The translations under genes were made by a program, and so were the position numbers. A stretch of 64,000 bases of DNA. It comes from Stratiolaelaps scimitus. Lineage: Eukaryota; Arthropoda; Arachnida; Mesostigmata; Laelapidae. Where the stretch lies: positions 4,941,501 to 5,005,500 of the forward strand of contig JABWDB010000009.1 of assembly GCA_019614645.1 (NCBI GenBank), written 5' to 3'. The notes under the pieces were generated by a model. It had not been told where the DNA came from, made no database searches, and worked only from the letters and a program-made list of their open reading frames with translations. This document shows, one piece after another, positions 38,933 to 50,021 of the stretch (position 1 is the stretch's first letter; each line of letters starts with the position of its first letter).

Positions 38933-39887
38933 TGTTCAGTAGAGGCACAGACAGAGAAAAGAGCGAGAGAGAAAGAGATCTTCATCTCTTTCTTCTGCCG
39001 CTCTGCTGCGGTCCGTCTATCCTTCCCCCGGGCACCCTCATTGGCCAACAGCAAGAGCCGTAGCGAACGACCTGTCGTATCATCGGTGTCAGAGGCGAGC
39101 ACACCGTCTCTCAATTAGGCCTCGTCAATATCTGTCATCACAGCTCAGCTGACATCGCATCTGACGGATCACTCCCTGCCCACTGCTTCCAACTGCTTCT
39201 TACCGCGGCACCGTCATAGCCGCAGCCACAGCAAGCACTGGCAGCAGGAAAGCAGCATCTCACGTGGGCCACCACGAACAGGCCGCCCATCAAGCAATGG
39301 ACGACCACGAATACTGCCTCGAACCACTTTCACCGCCTAGACATTATACACTGGCCACGTCAGCCACACCCTACAAGACATAGACATATATGGTTGGGTG
39401 CCGCCGCCGCTATGATCCCCGCTACTGTTTGCCCGCGGTAGAACCATAAACTCTTAATAGACATGCCCTTTTTTCGGCTATACAGGCACTGCCAATGGCC
39501 TAAGCGCGTTGTATGACATTAAGTCCCAGGGAGCGTTTAAACTTGACCATAATTTTGCCACAATCGATAGATACGCCTGTGCCTAAATATTCCCCTATGT
39601 CGTTTCTAATGTTTGTAGAAAAAAAATTTTGCTCACAAAAACAACGTGGACACACGTGTTAATCCGCTGCTGATCTTGAGGGAACAGCGGCAGTTGATGT
39701 TCCGTGTTTGGCGTACGCAAACAGCTAGTCAGGGTGACGCAATCTGTGTAGCCTTTGCGCATTCGTACGGATATGCAGCTTACCCGTCTGAACTGACTTC
39801 GTTCAACCCCTTCCCCCACGAACGTGGCACCTTCATTGAAGTCTGCCTGCTGTTAGAGTTGCAGGCCAGAGGACATACACAACTAGC

Positions 39888-39899
39888 GGGGGGGGGGGG
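39888..39899 (+). repeat. G12 homopolymer
   Basis: Twelve consecutive G residues; any frame across it is doubtful because run length is prone to sequencing error. Confidence 0.9.
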
Positions 39900-40867
39900 T
39901 TGGACAGATACCACAGCTTGCGCAGTCGAATCGGACTGCTACGCAGCCGGGTGGGGACTTGCGGCGACAGAGACACCGGCTGTTGAAGCCGCACACTGGT
40001 GGCGCCAATGCAGCGCTCGTTCAGTAATCTGGACGTCTGTCAGCGAGACGTCATAAGCAACACAGCGGGGGCTAGGGAGGGAGGGACACGCACTCTGAGC
40101 AGAGGCCGCTCGGCGGCAGGGGAGAGGAGACAGGGGACAGGAACGGTGGCGGATCTGCTGCGGCGGCTGCCGCCCCAGCAACTGCAGCGACAGCGATGGC
40201 GAACGTCGGGAGCGCCGGCATAGAACGACAGCCATGGCAGAGAAGATAGCAGCGGAGCTGAAAGAAAACTCAGCCGCAGGCAGGGACGTCAGACACTCGC
40301 ACGACTCGCACACAGAGAAACTGTCGGGTCGGATCGGGTCGGACAGAGCATAGAGCATTAGATATGTATGTATAGGACGCATAAGCATGGATCCCGTCGT
40401 GATGACGACGATGTTGACAGCGTAGAGATCACCGGTAACGTAACTTATATGGCAGTAGTACTTTGTGTACATATTACGTACGGCAGACGATAACGATGAT
40501 GTCCTTATGTCTGGTGATCGCCCCGTGTGTCATTTTCTTTGTGCTTGTCTGATGCTGGGAATGGTGTAGCTCCATCGGCTGCCAGTGGTGCTAGCACGAC
40601 CGTCGTCGAGCCTAATTAAATGGCTTCCACCGTGCCTCGTTCGGTCAGGTTCATCCGGTAGCGACGGAACGAGAAAACACTATCCTTGCAGCAGTATGGA
40701 GTATCTTATAATAGTCAGTGCCAATTACGAAATGTAAGGCCAGACATTCGAGTGTAAGGCACAAGCTGATCTTCGTTCCTGTCAGGAGTCGATATACGGA
40801 AGGTCTGAGACGGTCCGTGGGCTTCTGTTGGCTAGCCGATTCCTATCGGCTGCTCGTCGGATGAGAC

Positions 40868-41308
40868 ATGTATAAGTTGATAATGATGCTCATGACGACT
40901 AGGCGGCCAAGCCAAAGGCTACTCGAGCGCCGCTGCTGCCTAACGCTGCGCGACATCAACGCGAAGCGTGCAGCGCTTTCCGATCGGCGACTTTGCAAAG
41001 TTAACGTGCCGGGAGCGTTTGATGAGGACGAGAGCAGGCCATGTCTGCTGTGCTGCCCAGCCAGGCCTGTAAAGGGGCCTCAGTTCCTCACTGCTGAGTG
41101 GGAACCCGGGCGACCCGAGTCTTCCGCCGCTGCCGCCGATGAAGTTAGCGGTGCTACACTGCAGGCACGAATGAACGGAACGGGATCTCACCCGATCCCG
41201 CCAGCCAGTCGCGAGACTTTTGCGCAGACAGTCCCGCCGATGGGCCTCCAACGTCCGCTCAACTACGGTACCTATTTAGATAGCCTCGCAAGCATCGGCA
41301 GGCTTTAA
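40868..41308 (+). CDS. Unrecognised open frame
   Basis: This is an ATG-initiated frame of 146 codons (MYKLIMMLMTTRR...) ending at TAA. It has a mixed composition with paired cysteines (CLLCCPARP) in the middle and no signal peptide, membrane segment or domain that I know. The opposite strand is also open over 40940-41251, which is common in GC-rich non-coding DNA. Listed only because it is less repetitive than its surroundings. Confidence 0.1.
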   Translation: MYKLIMMLMTTRRPSQRLLERRCCLTLRDINAKRAALSDRRLCKVNVPGAFDEDESRPCLLCCPARPVKGPQFLTAEWEPGRPESSAAAADEVSGATLQARMNGTGSHPIPPASRETFAQTVPPMGLQRPLNYGTYLDSLASIGRL

Positions 41309-41805
41309 ATCCTTTAGCCGTGGTCGCGAATGACCGTGCGGGATTAGTTCCTGCCAATCTTTCGCTTCCCTTACGCATCCTTTACCGGGGCCTACAGTAA
41401 CGGCCCTCTGCAGCCGACGTCCCACAGGCAGACACATGCTACGTCAACGCAGTCGAGCCGTAGCTTTCGTCCGTGTTCCGCCTTCACCCATAGTGCGGTA
41501 ACTCGCGGTGGGTGTACCGGCGGAGGCCGCGTCACGGTTGAAAACACGTAGCCTCTTTTCGAGCGGGTTCCCTGGTGTCGGAAAGAGAACCAGAGAGAGA
41601 GAGAGAGGCCGTGAGAGTGAAGGGAGCGGGTTACGTAAATGAGATTGTGATTTATGGCTTCTGCGCCGTCGCCGCTGCCGCCGCTGCCGCCGCCGTCTTC
41701 GTGGACTTCTTCGTCTGCTTTGGTTCTTCTTCTTCTTCTCTCCTCAGTCTTCGTTCGCCTTTCGGTTATGCCATCCCCCTCCACTTTTTCTTATGGTCTC
41801 AACCA

Positions 41806-41995
41806 ATGTCAGAAGGAGGCAAACCAACCGGTAGTCCAGCGGCCGTGTTGCGTCCTTCGGCTTTCCTCGGCCTGCTGCTAGTGCCGCTGCTGCTGCTGCT
41901 GCCCTTACTGCTGCTGGCCCCGGGGGCCAGAGGAAAGCTGGAGGCGGGCCTTCGGTGTGCGGAGGAGCGGACGGATTGTGTTGCCTTTCGAGCCT
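41806..41995 (+). CDS. Candidate signal-peptide (first coding) exon of the Dscam-like gene, unproven
   Basis: From the ATG at 41806 the frame reads a short polar N-terminus (MSEGGKPTGS), then a leucine-rich hydrophobic core at about residues 19-38, then APGARG, which resembles a signal-peptide cleavage region. The frame stays open to 42126. A GTGAAG at 41996 would be a phase-1 donor and could join in frame to exon A at 45558. Several things argue against it. The donor is weak. The start context has C at -3. The hydrophobic core is partly made by a CTG microsatellite, which yields poly-leucine by chance. An overlapping frame starting at 41654 also gives a leucine-rich segment. I regard this as a hypothesis for where the receptor's missing start could be, and a more distant 5' exon is equally possible. 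Confidence 0.18.
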
Positions 41996-44900
41996 GTGAA
42001 GCAGCAGAGTCACTCGTTGTTTTTCCGGCCAGAGCGAATAGGGGGGAGGCAGGAGGGCGAACCCGAGGAGACGCAGCAGTAGCAGCAGGCCAACGAGAAC
42101 AAAAAAGGGAACCTTGCTCGGGATAGATTCCGACACACTCGCGCACGCCTGCCTCCGGTGTATACTTCTGTTTCCGGTCTCGCGGAAACTGTTTCAGTTT
42201 CGAACAACGTCTGCTAGTACCACTAAAAGAACAACAACATCCACTACTTTGCTATTGTTACTACTACTACTGCTGTTATTACGGCGACCGCTGCCTTCAC
42301 TTCTGGTGCTGCTGAGATCGGTCTGCGCCACGAGCAGCAGCAGCAGCTGCTGTTGTTGCAATAGCAGCAACAAGGGCAAGGCGTATCCTGAATAAAGACG
42401 CACCTATCCAAGTGCAGATTCTGAGAGTTCTATTCGGCCGTTTGCTATGCGCCACTAAATCTCTCCCGTTATGAGTGATAGTTGCCTGCCGGAGCTGCAT
42501 GCTGAACTCGTGCAGGACTCGAGATCCCGCTTCCATAACCCGCTCCGAACGACCGTCCCAACCTCGAGTTCGGCACGAGAGTTATTTGCCGACCAGTCAG
42601 CTCGTACGGTGATCGCTTCAGGAATGGCTAGCCTGTCTATTTCATACCCAAGAACTAACTCGTACTCACTTCTCTCAGCGTGCCGTGCTCGTATTGTGCC
42701 TGCCCACAAACTTGCGAGGCCAGTCGTATCTCTTGAGTGGTAGAGAAGCAGTGCCCTTCCCACAGCGATTCAGCTGTACGAGCTCATCCAGATACCGCCC
42801 GGGGCCGTAGAACGCCATCAAAATAATCGACACCGCTCTATCTCTTATAAATGATTATCATATATTTATTCATTGTTGCTTGGTACTATAGTGATGATGA
42901 TAATAATTTGTATTACCATTATTATCAGTGTAATTTATGACCATGCTGATTTATTGTTATTGTATATACATACATTAAGTTTTTGATACTCAAATATCTA
43001 GAAGAAGGGTTCGTCGAAACAGACAAAAAATAAGCTTCGATAAGTGAACGACAGCTATTTCATCGTTTGAGTTCACACTTCAGTGAATTGCCGGACTGTG
43101 GAGGAAATCCAGTTGGTCATTACGAACAGCGAGCACTGACCATTGATCACTCATTGTGGTGAGTCAAAAAGAAGTCCATGATCATTCTAATACCCGAAAT
43201 GCAATGAATTATTACGATTAACCATGACCAACAGCATACAGCGCACGGCCATTGATTGCAGTGCAGTCGTGTTTATAAACGGCATTTTTTAGAAGCCAGA
43301 GAAACATTGAGGGGTGTCATTATACTGAGTCCTATCCCCAGGGGTAACTGAAGCGGGTAAGAAGTCCGTAGATGGATCCTATGGCAGTTGCGGATGTCAC
43401 CGCACAACTACGATCGCGTCGCTCACTGTGGCCCTCCTGATGGCGGCTGCTGAGGATGGGCAAGTCCGCTCCTCGGAGCTTGCGGATCACACATGTCATG
43501 CAACACGTTGGAGCAGGATAGTGTGGCTTCTTTTGAGGCAAGCGAGATTGAGGGAGCCGCATTACCATCAGAATGAGTCGAGAATGTATGGTTCAGACCC
43601 GCCGACTCAGTTTGACGACCATGGTTGGGTTCGTTGGGAGCAAACAGCACCCACTATCCAGCCTCACGGGGATCGGGGACTTCACTCTATCTGCGTCGCT
43701 CGCTCTCTTCCTCTGCCTCGGATTGGTCAGAAACTCGGCGTTGCTGCCCCTTCCTCGCTATCTGTCTTTATGGGCCCCTCTAGTGCAATGTGGACGGAGC
43801 GACGACACTCCGCCTGCTCAAATATGGGTCTCGGCAACAACCTCCACCACTAGCTCAGGCCAGTTTGCCCTTCCTGTCGTACGTGGGGACTTTGGAACCC
43901 CGCCCTCTGTTGATTGCTGTGGTGTCGTAGCGTCGATTGTCTGTCTTCCTCTCTCTCTCTATCTATCTCTTTCCCTGTCTCTCTCTGTCAGCCTGTCTTT
44001 CTGCGCTGAAAGCAAACCTCATTTTCCGGGGATGTACTATTCCCTCGCAATGGCACCTCGGACTCCTTCTCGAAGGTCCTCCTTCCTTGTATCGCTCTAT
44101 GTGTGTATGTGTTAATCGTGGCTGGATGGGTAAACGAGCCAGTCGTCAAAGAGGCAGAGGCTAACGCCTTGTTCTTGAAGGTCATCTCAATGAAGATTGT
44201 CGTTCGTGGTCCCTGCCATCGTCTCAGCAAGAAGGGAGCGGCAGATGCCACAGGGTGCGGCCGGTAGCGACAACGTCGTCGCCAGTCGGACGAACAGTCA
44301 CTAGCCGCCTGCGGCGTGTCCTGTGGCTAGGCCGCGCTAGCCTGTCCTGGCATCGCCTAGTCCTCCCCATTCTCTTTCCTCCTGGGTCTGTCTATGAGGC
44401 TGAGAGTGTCGTAGTGCGTATGTAGCCACGAGAAAAGCGACTGCGGTAGTGCCAGCGATGTCGGCGAAGTCTCGGTAGCGTCAGAGGCTCGTTGGCGAAC
44501 TCGGCGGCCTCGTGGGGGGGGGGCAGCGACTACCAAATCTCGGATATGGAAATGAGCAGCGATGGTCGATGATTTATTGTTGCCAACCACCGCACGCGGA
44601 AAGCGGCCGGGGGCCGGCAAAAGAATGGGGGTGGTGGCATTCGACGGGCGGGAGTGCGATCTGGGGGCATTGAAAGCCTCCCGCCCCCGTTCGCTTTCTG
44701 CCGACAGCGTGCGAAAGACAGCGAGACAGGCGGAATCCGGGTGGAAACGGGGCAAAAGGAGCGAGGAGACGAGGTGCAAGGAAACGTAGCGCACGACGAC
44801 GCAAGCGAACGCTCCATTGGTACAGGCTTGGCTGGAGGGAGAGGCAACGAAAGAGGACGAGAGAGAGACTGGGAAACTGGACGGCTGGCAGTAGAAGGCC

Positions 44901-45557
44901 TAAGCAAGCGCAGGCCCACTCGGAGACAGAGTATCGAAGCGGCCAAACACGGCCGTCCAACCCGGCCGCCAAAAGGCAAAGAGGCATGAACAACAACAAA
45001 ATGATAACACGAACTAAACACACGAGAGACACAACGCAGTAACAGGCGGAATGGCAACAACGTATTCAATAACAAAGGCGGGCTATGTGCGAAGCATATA
45101 AGGATGAACAGGAAAACGCGTTACTATAAGGAGAACAGTAAAATGTATACGGAATACCTTAATGGACCTCGACGATCTGCTAATGAATTGATAACGAAAT
45201 CGTATATTAATAAGTTCTGGGCAAATTCTCGTAGCTCATCATATTTATTTGCAGTTTGATTCGCTGGTAATCAAACTGGGTGCCTAATGACGAGGGGGGG
45301 TCAATCTCAGGGCAAGTATTCTTCGTGTCACTGCAGCATAGTAAGGATAAGAATAAATAACAATTCCGTCTGTTCCCTTCAACGCTAGATAATCGTAAAC
45401 TTCAGCAGTTAAGCACTAATGTGTGAACGATCTTAACAAGCATACGTATTAGGATAGTTATCCCGTATTAAGGCAGTTATCAAAATAAGCCGGTTCCCGA
45501 CCGACCCAAAGGACACTAACGATGAACATCTATGTCCCCGATTTGTTGTCATTACAG
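41996..45557. other. Sequence upstream of the Ig1 exon; intron or 5' flank
   Basis: No exon is recognisable here. The region holds CTG/ACT trinucleotide runs near 42,230-42,370, an AT-rich stretch at about 42,836-43,010 rich in ATT and ATG trinucleotides, a CT-rich stretch around 43,945-44,000 and a G10 run at 44514-44523. The - strand frame 44530-45075 has a leucine-rich start but matches nothing I know. If the candidate at 41806 is the first coding exon, this stretch is its intron. Confidence 0.5.
44514..44523 (+). repeat. G10 homopolymer
   Basis: Ten consecutive G residues about 1 kb upstream of the Ig1 exon. Confidence 0.9.
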
Positions 45558-45887
45558 GCGGTGTTAGCTGGGGCCAACAACTATCGCCTGGTGGCGAGCT
45601 CGGCGTCCAGCGACCGCCGTACTTCATCAGCGAACCGCCCGCATTGTTCGAGTTCACGGCTGACAAGGGCGCCGAGTTGCACTGCATCGCCGATGGCATA
45701 CCAAAGCCAGAGATCAGCTGGCGACGCCTCGACGAGTCGGAGGTGGAAAGCAGCGATGCGGGCGTTCTGCTCTTGCATCCCATCTCGCCGGCGATGTACA
45801 ACCAGTCGGTGTATAGTGGGTTCTACCGTTGCATCGCTCGGAACTCATTGGCTGTTATCGCGTCGAGACTTGTCAACGTCTTAGCAA
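45558..45887 (+). CDS. Dscam: Dscam-like exon A: immunoglobulin domain 1
   Basis: This internal exon encodes the first extracellular Ig domain of a Dscam-family homophilic adhesion receptor, which acts at the cell surface in neurite self-recognition and, in arthropods, possibly immunity. The acceptor is ...TCATTACAG and the donor is GTAAGT at 45888. The exon is 330 nt: two bases finish a split codon, 109 whole codons follow, and one base is left over, so both introns are phase 1. Counting from the first whole codon, the Ig cysteines are Cys42 (in ELHC, codon at 45683) and Cys91 (in FYRC, 45830). The core tryptophan is Trp54 (EISWRR). There is one N-glycosylation sequon, NQS, at residues 81-83. 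The segment around RPPYFISEPP and FYRCIARN followed by SRLVNVLA closely resembles arthropod Dscam Ig1 as I remember it. The Cys-Cys spacing of 49 looks shorter than in the fly protein, and the usual Asp before the F-strand Tyr-x-Cys is replaced (YSGFYRC). No start codon or signal peptide lies in this exon, so a 5' exon is required. Confidence 0.9.
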
Positions 45888-46034
45888 GTAAGTGATTATT
45901 GTGCATGTATCCTGATTCACAGCAGTCGTGTTCATGTGTGACACTTGTAAACATACGCAACCAATGCTGATATCGTGCAGGTAATGTTAAGATGATCAAT
46001 ATCAACGTCACAAAGAAGATCCACAAATGGGCAG

Positions 46035-46054
46035 ATATATATATATATATATAT
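46035..46054. repeat. (AT)10 microsatellite
   Basis: A 20-bp AT run in the intron after Ig1, about 150 bp downstream of the donor. Confidence 0.93.
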
Positions 46055-46423
46055 GGATTAACGAACTATTAAATAAGTGATCGTCTAAATTGGCTTCTGC
46101 CTGACTTAACTGCATTTTCAGATACTGAAATTCGTTTCAGCTCTATCTAGATGCTTTCACATGCTTAGTACGTGATTACTTTTATGAGGGGTTCCTATGG
46201 CGCGGTTCCTAAGTGCCTGTCTGCCCCGTCTGACGAGCGCTCGTGTTGTGACCGCACACTCTTACACACAATTCATTACGTGTCGTCTATCGAGCAAACA
46301 CCACCACATTTGGCTATGCCGTCCTTCCATTAGCGACCCGATACGGGGCGCGTGACTCAATCAAAAAGGTCGTGGCACTAGGAGTCTGATCTCTGTCCCC
46401 TAACTTTCTCTTTATCTCTCTTT

Positions 46424-46425
<2 letters not shown>

Positions 46426-46457
<32 letters not shown>
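46426..46457 (+). repeat. (CT)16 microsatellite
   Basis: An uninterrupted CT run of 32 bp within a longer pyrimidine-rich stretch (about 46390-46515) of the intron after Ig1. Confidence 0.93.
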
Positions 46458-46461
<4 letters not shown>

Positions 46462-49400
46462 AGTGAGACATCTTCTCTCTCTTGCACTTTCTATCTCTCT
46501 TATTCTCTCTCCTTCCTAAGATCTCGACCCCTCCACTCTGTCCGGCACTTGTATTTGGTCACTTGTTCGATGAAGTCCGCTACCAGTCGCTACTCCCTTG
46601 CTGCGGCCAACTTGGAGCGGCGAGCCCTCACCGCTTTGGGACTATCAGCCTCAAATTGATCGAAGAGAACCGCCTGCCCACCCAAGGAGCTTTTACATCT
46701 GATCTCCATCTATGCTACTCGACTCGGTCCATTCGCTGCTTATTCCTTCTTTTCCCTCATCTTCAGCCGACGACGAGAGAAGGCAGCGGGGCAACAAGGG
46801 ACGAGGGGTCTGGAGGGTGGTTATCATCGTTTGAATCTCCGCTGCTCTACGACGTTTGCTGTGGCTGCTATTCCTACTCTTACTTACTTTTGTTCCTACA
46901 AGTCTGTATGTCTCTGGGTTGTTCCGATGGCAAAGTTTATATTAAGATGACATCGCTCAGGGAGGAGTTGACTCCCTCGAGTTCGAGGACAACGCCGAGG
47001 ACGACGCCGTGTCTGCCTTGCACAACCACGGCAACGACGACACTGGCGAGCGCGATTTGCTACGCGAGACAGAGAGTGAGAGTGGAGAGGGGAAAGAGAT
47101 AAAGGACGATGAAAAGTGCAGATTTAAAACACGCCCGCCGGCCGATTCTCTGCGTCTCGTGCAAGAACTGCGCTCCTGCTGTGAAACGCAGAGTAGAAGA
47201 GAGAGAGAGAGAGAGGAAGCAATAGTGGCGACGGGAGCATCAGCAGCTGCGGTAGCCGCAATAGCAAATCACCGTAACGATAAGGGCCCTGTGACGGTGT
47301 CGCCATATGCAGGCTATCTGGTTTCCTGACTCCGTATTCGAATCCTTGTCAGGGACATGTTGGAATAATGCTTTCCTGTCCGCCACTTCCCATTTGGGAC
47401 ATAGCCCCTCAGCAATCGATAACAGGCTGCCAGTTCACCAGGCGCCCAGCAAGGCAGCGTCTGAGCGATGACTATTAAACGAAGCGTCGTCGGCGTCGTC
47501 TCCGAATCCTCGACTCGTTCGCGGCCCGACTAGCACACACGGCCGCCATACGACTCGTTCGGCTCGTAGAACTCGATTCATCGTAGTCGGGATTCTGTGT
47601 CGTTGTTACGTTCTTCTTTTCGAGAACTGCCTGGCTTCCTGCTCTCCTGCCCGTAGTCTGCTTTGCCGTTGGCTCCCCCGTCGCTTCTTCTTCTCGGCGT
47701 CGATCGCTCCTGCGTGTCCTGGCCTGCAGCAGGACGCTTTTCGTTCTCCTGTGGACCCAGCCACCCCTTAGCCGACTCCGGTGGAGCCACTATCCCGGGG
47801 CTCCCTTCTTTGGAGCGCCGGGCCGAAGCCAGCAGAGAGAGGCAAGGCTGTCCTGCGCATAATGGGATCGTAGGCCGTTAGCTCGCTTGGGTCAGCGCGC
47901 TCATTCAAGCTATACAGAAGGGCAGCGGGTGCAAAGGGCGACAGCAGCAGATCTCGCGGTCTGCTCGGGCCTCCAGAGGCTCGTGTGTTCCTCCAGTTGC
48001 GGGTCGTCGTTTGCTGCTTTGCCGACTCGTGCGAAGGAAGAAGTAAGGAACTTCTTTCTTGAACCAACGGACGACACCGGACAGTGCTCGAGCCCTGGAC
48101 TACGGAGAAGGACTCGCTAGAGGCGACGGCCGGTCGAGCGAGGAGCGCTTTTTTGGAGCGTGAGCCAGCAGCCGTCTTCGTCTCCACTTCCTCCTCTTAG
48201 CACTCCTCATCGTTTTCGTCCGCTGCCTTTAGACGTATTATATCTGCGTAGAGCGTAGCACGCGTTCTCTATTTCGCCTAAACTCGGCTCTGTCCCCATG
48301 GAAGAGTTGGATTCGATTTGGGGCGAACTCTACAGCGAAGAGCGGCGGTGGAGTGGAGGTCGGAGGTCAGTATTTTTATTCATAATAGATTTCACTGCTG
48401 GTTGCTGAGTTCGTATTTAGCGTACCGCAAGCCAACTCCGACGTTGTAGACCTTTGGCTGGCCTCCTAGCGCGACCTGTCCTCGTGCCCTCGTTGTGTGG
48501 GGGTGTGGGCGTACGCGCCTAGGGCCGGCCAGGGAGAGAGCTTCTAGAGCTTGATTAGAAATTCCCGGGAGAAAAGATGGCTGCTTAATGACTGCCTTAG
48601 TGGACAGCAACCTGGATTCGCGCCCCTACCAAATAGGGCAGCATTTTGGGATAGAGCAGCTCGTCGGTCCAGACGTGGTCATTTCTAAGTGAGCGCACCG
48701 TCCTGGGCATATCCTGTGCCATAGCTTCCCCTCATAGGGCCGCGGCTGTACAAGGCACTCTCCTCCAGTCTGGGAGAGCTCTCCCGGGCTAGGCAACAGC
48801 GAGGCCACAACGGCCACAGCCCTAGTGACGGTTAGGGTGGGAGCCAAGTTTCCAGTATCCTCAGGCGTTGCTACCAGCCACCACTGCTCGAGCCGTGGTT
48901 GGACGGGCAACGAGGAGTCGTCGCCGTGACAGCTCAGCAAAGTATTTTTATGACACATTGATTCATTATAGCCGGATACTCAAAATAAAAAAACTGCTGA
49001 TACCACTAGATTATAGTAGAACCGCACCAATCGACATAGATGCGAGTAATGTTTAGATTTCGAGAAACGAGCGAGCGAATGGGAGGCAAGAAGCGCCCCT
49101 TTTGCAGACGACACCCCGGTGATCGACCCCGAAAGACGGTCGAAGGCGGTACGAACCAACCAGACAGCCAACCAACCCTTCTCTGGGTTGCCGTTTTCTG
49201 CTAGATTGCGCCGTACTCGATCATCCGAGACCGCAGCGGCAGCAGTAGCCGCCGCAGTGCAAAGGGGCCGGTCGGTCAGGCCAAGAGCGGAAGGCCATCT
49301 ACCGTCTCAGGCCACGGCGACGCGACGAGCTAACGTTCGGCTAAAGGAGAGAGGAACTGAAGTGGAGCTGCTCGCCCAAGCTTATGGCGGGACATCGTCT

Positions 49401-49488
49401 AGGGGTGGAGATGTGGTTGTTGGGATTTAGCCTCCGGGTCTCCCGTGTGGTAGCAAAGAGAGGCAGGTATAAACCTAAAAAGAACAAG

Positions 49489-49512
49489 TATATATATATA
49501 TATATATATATA
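49489..49512. repeat. (TA)12 microsatellite
   Basis: A 24-bp TA run about 360 bp upstream of exon B; a second short TA run follows at about 49519-49526. Confidence 0.93.
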
Positions 49513-49868
49513 AACATGTATATATACTCGACAATCCAGATTGCCTGGTGCAATATCAAAATGTATGCCCACCGTTGCGGTGAGCAGCCTGTCGTTTTAG
49601 TCAGATTCGTCGCAGTTGTCAGTCAACAAATCTGTAACTTGGTGGATCTAAGAACCGCAGTTGTCCTCTTCAATCTCTGACTTTCATTTCCTTTGACTAT
49701 TTCCAGTTTCAGACAATGCCCATTATTCAAGCAGCTTATCCTCACACCTCAACATTATTATATTATAGTACATTCGAGATCTGCATTGTTGTTGGTTCAC
49801 GTAGTAATTTGTCTTCGAAATCCTTCTACTAACTCGACTTCGTGTTCGGCTTGCCCATTCATTTTCAG

Positions 49869-50021
49869 TATTCGACTCGGAGGATACGTTTGTAGACGTG
49901 CAGGATGGCGTGACTATCCGTGGCAATACGGCTATACTAAGATGTATCTACCGCGGAGACAATGCTGAGTTTACGTGGATACGCGATGACGGCCTCCTAA
50001 TCTCGCCGCAACAGCAGCATA
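49869..50021 (+). CDS. Dscam: Dscam-like exon B: first half of immunoglobulin domain 2
   Basis: This exon continues exon A in frame. Its first two bases (TA) complete the codon begun by the final A of exon A, giving ATA (Ile), and the joined peptide reads ...NVLA-I-FDSEDTF. It is 153 nt and phase 1 on both sides. The acceptor is a pyrimidine-rich ...TTCATTTTCAG and the donor is GTAAGT at 50022. It encodes strands A to C of Ig2. Cys25 lies in ILRC (codon at 49943) and Trp36 in FTWIRD (49976). The segment VTIRGNTAILRC is the diagnostic stretch, because arthropod Dscam has a near-identical IRGNTAVLRC at this place. In insects and crustaceans this is the position of the mutually exclusive exon-4 array. 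Here I see only one copy. The exon ends in a glutamine-rich turn (QQQH). The domain is completed by exon C, 11.9 kb away. Confidence 0.9.

Larger units (their letters stand above)
31001..41805. other. No recognisable gene
   Basis: This region contains the perfect hairpin at 31199-31241, the (GA)27 tract at 36950-37004 with a CT-rich counterpart at 37151-37214, a (TA)n tract at 37743 and a G12 run at 39888. The long - strand frame 32441-33136 (231 codons) is lysine- and arginine-rich and overlaps several + strand frames; I do not recognise it. A strong-looking donor ATG|GTAAGT at 36398 would be phase 0 if the ATG were used, which does not fit the Dscam exons, and no partner exon is evident. 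Confidence 0.6.
45888..49868 (+). other. Intron between Ig1 and the first half of Ig2
   Basis: This phase-1 intron of 3,981 bp has a GTAAGT donor and a TTTTCAG acceptor. It holds a short (TA)n tract at 46035-46054, a (CT)n tract at 46426-46457 inside a longer pyrimidine-rich stretch, and a (TA)n tract at 49489-49512. The open frames inside it (for example 46482-47102 on the + strand) are low in complexity and show no Ig motif or known domain, so I do not call them genes. Confidence 0.85.
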
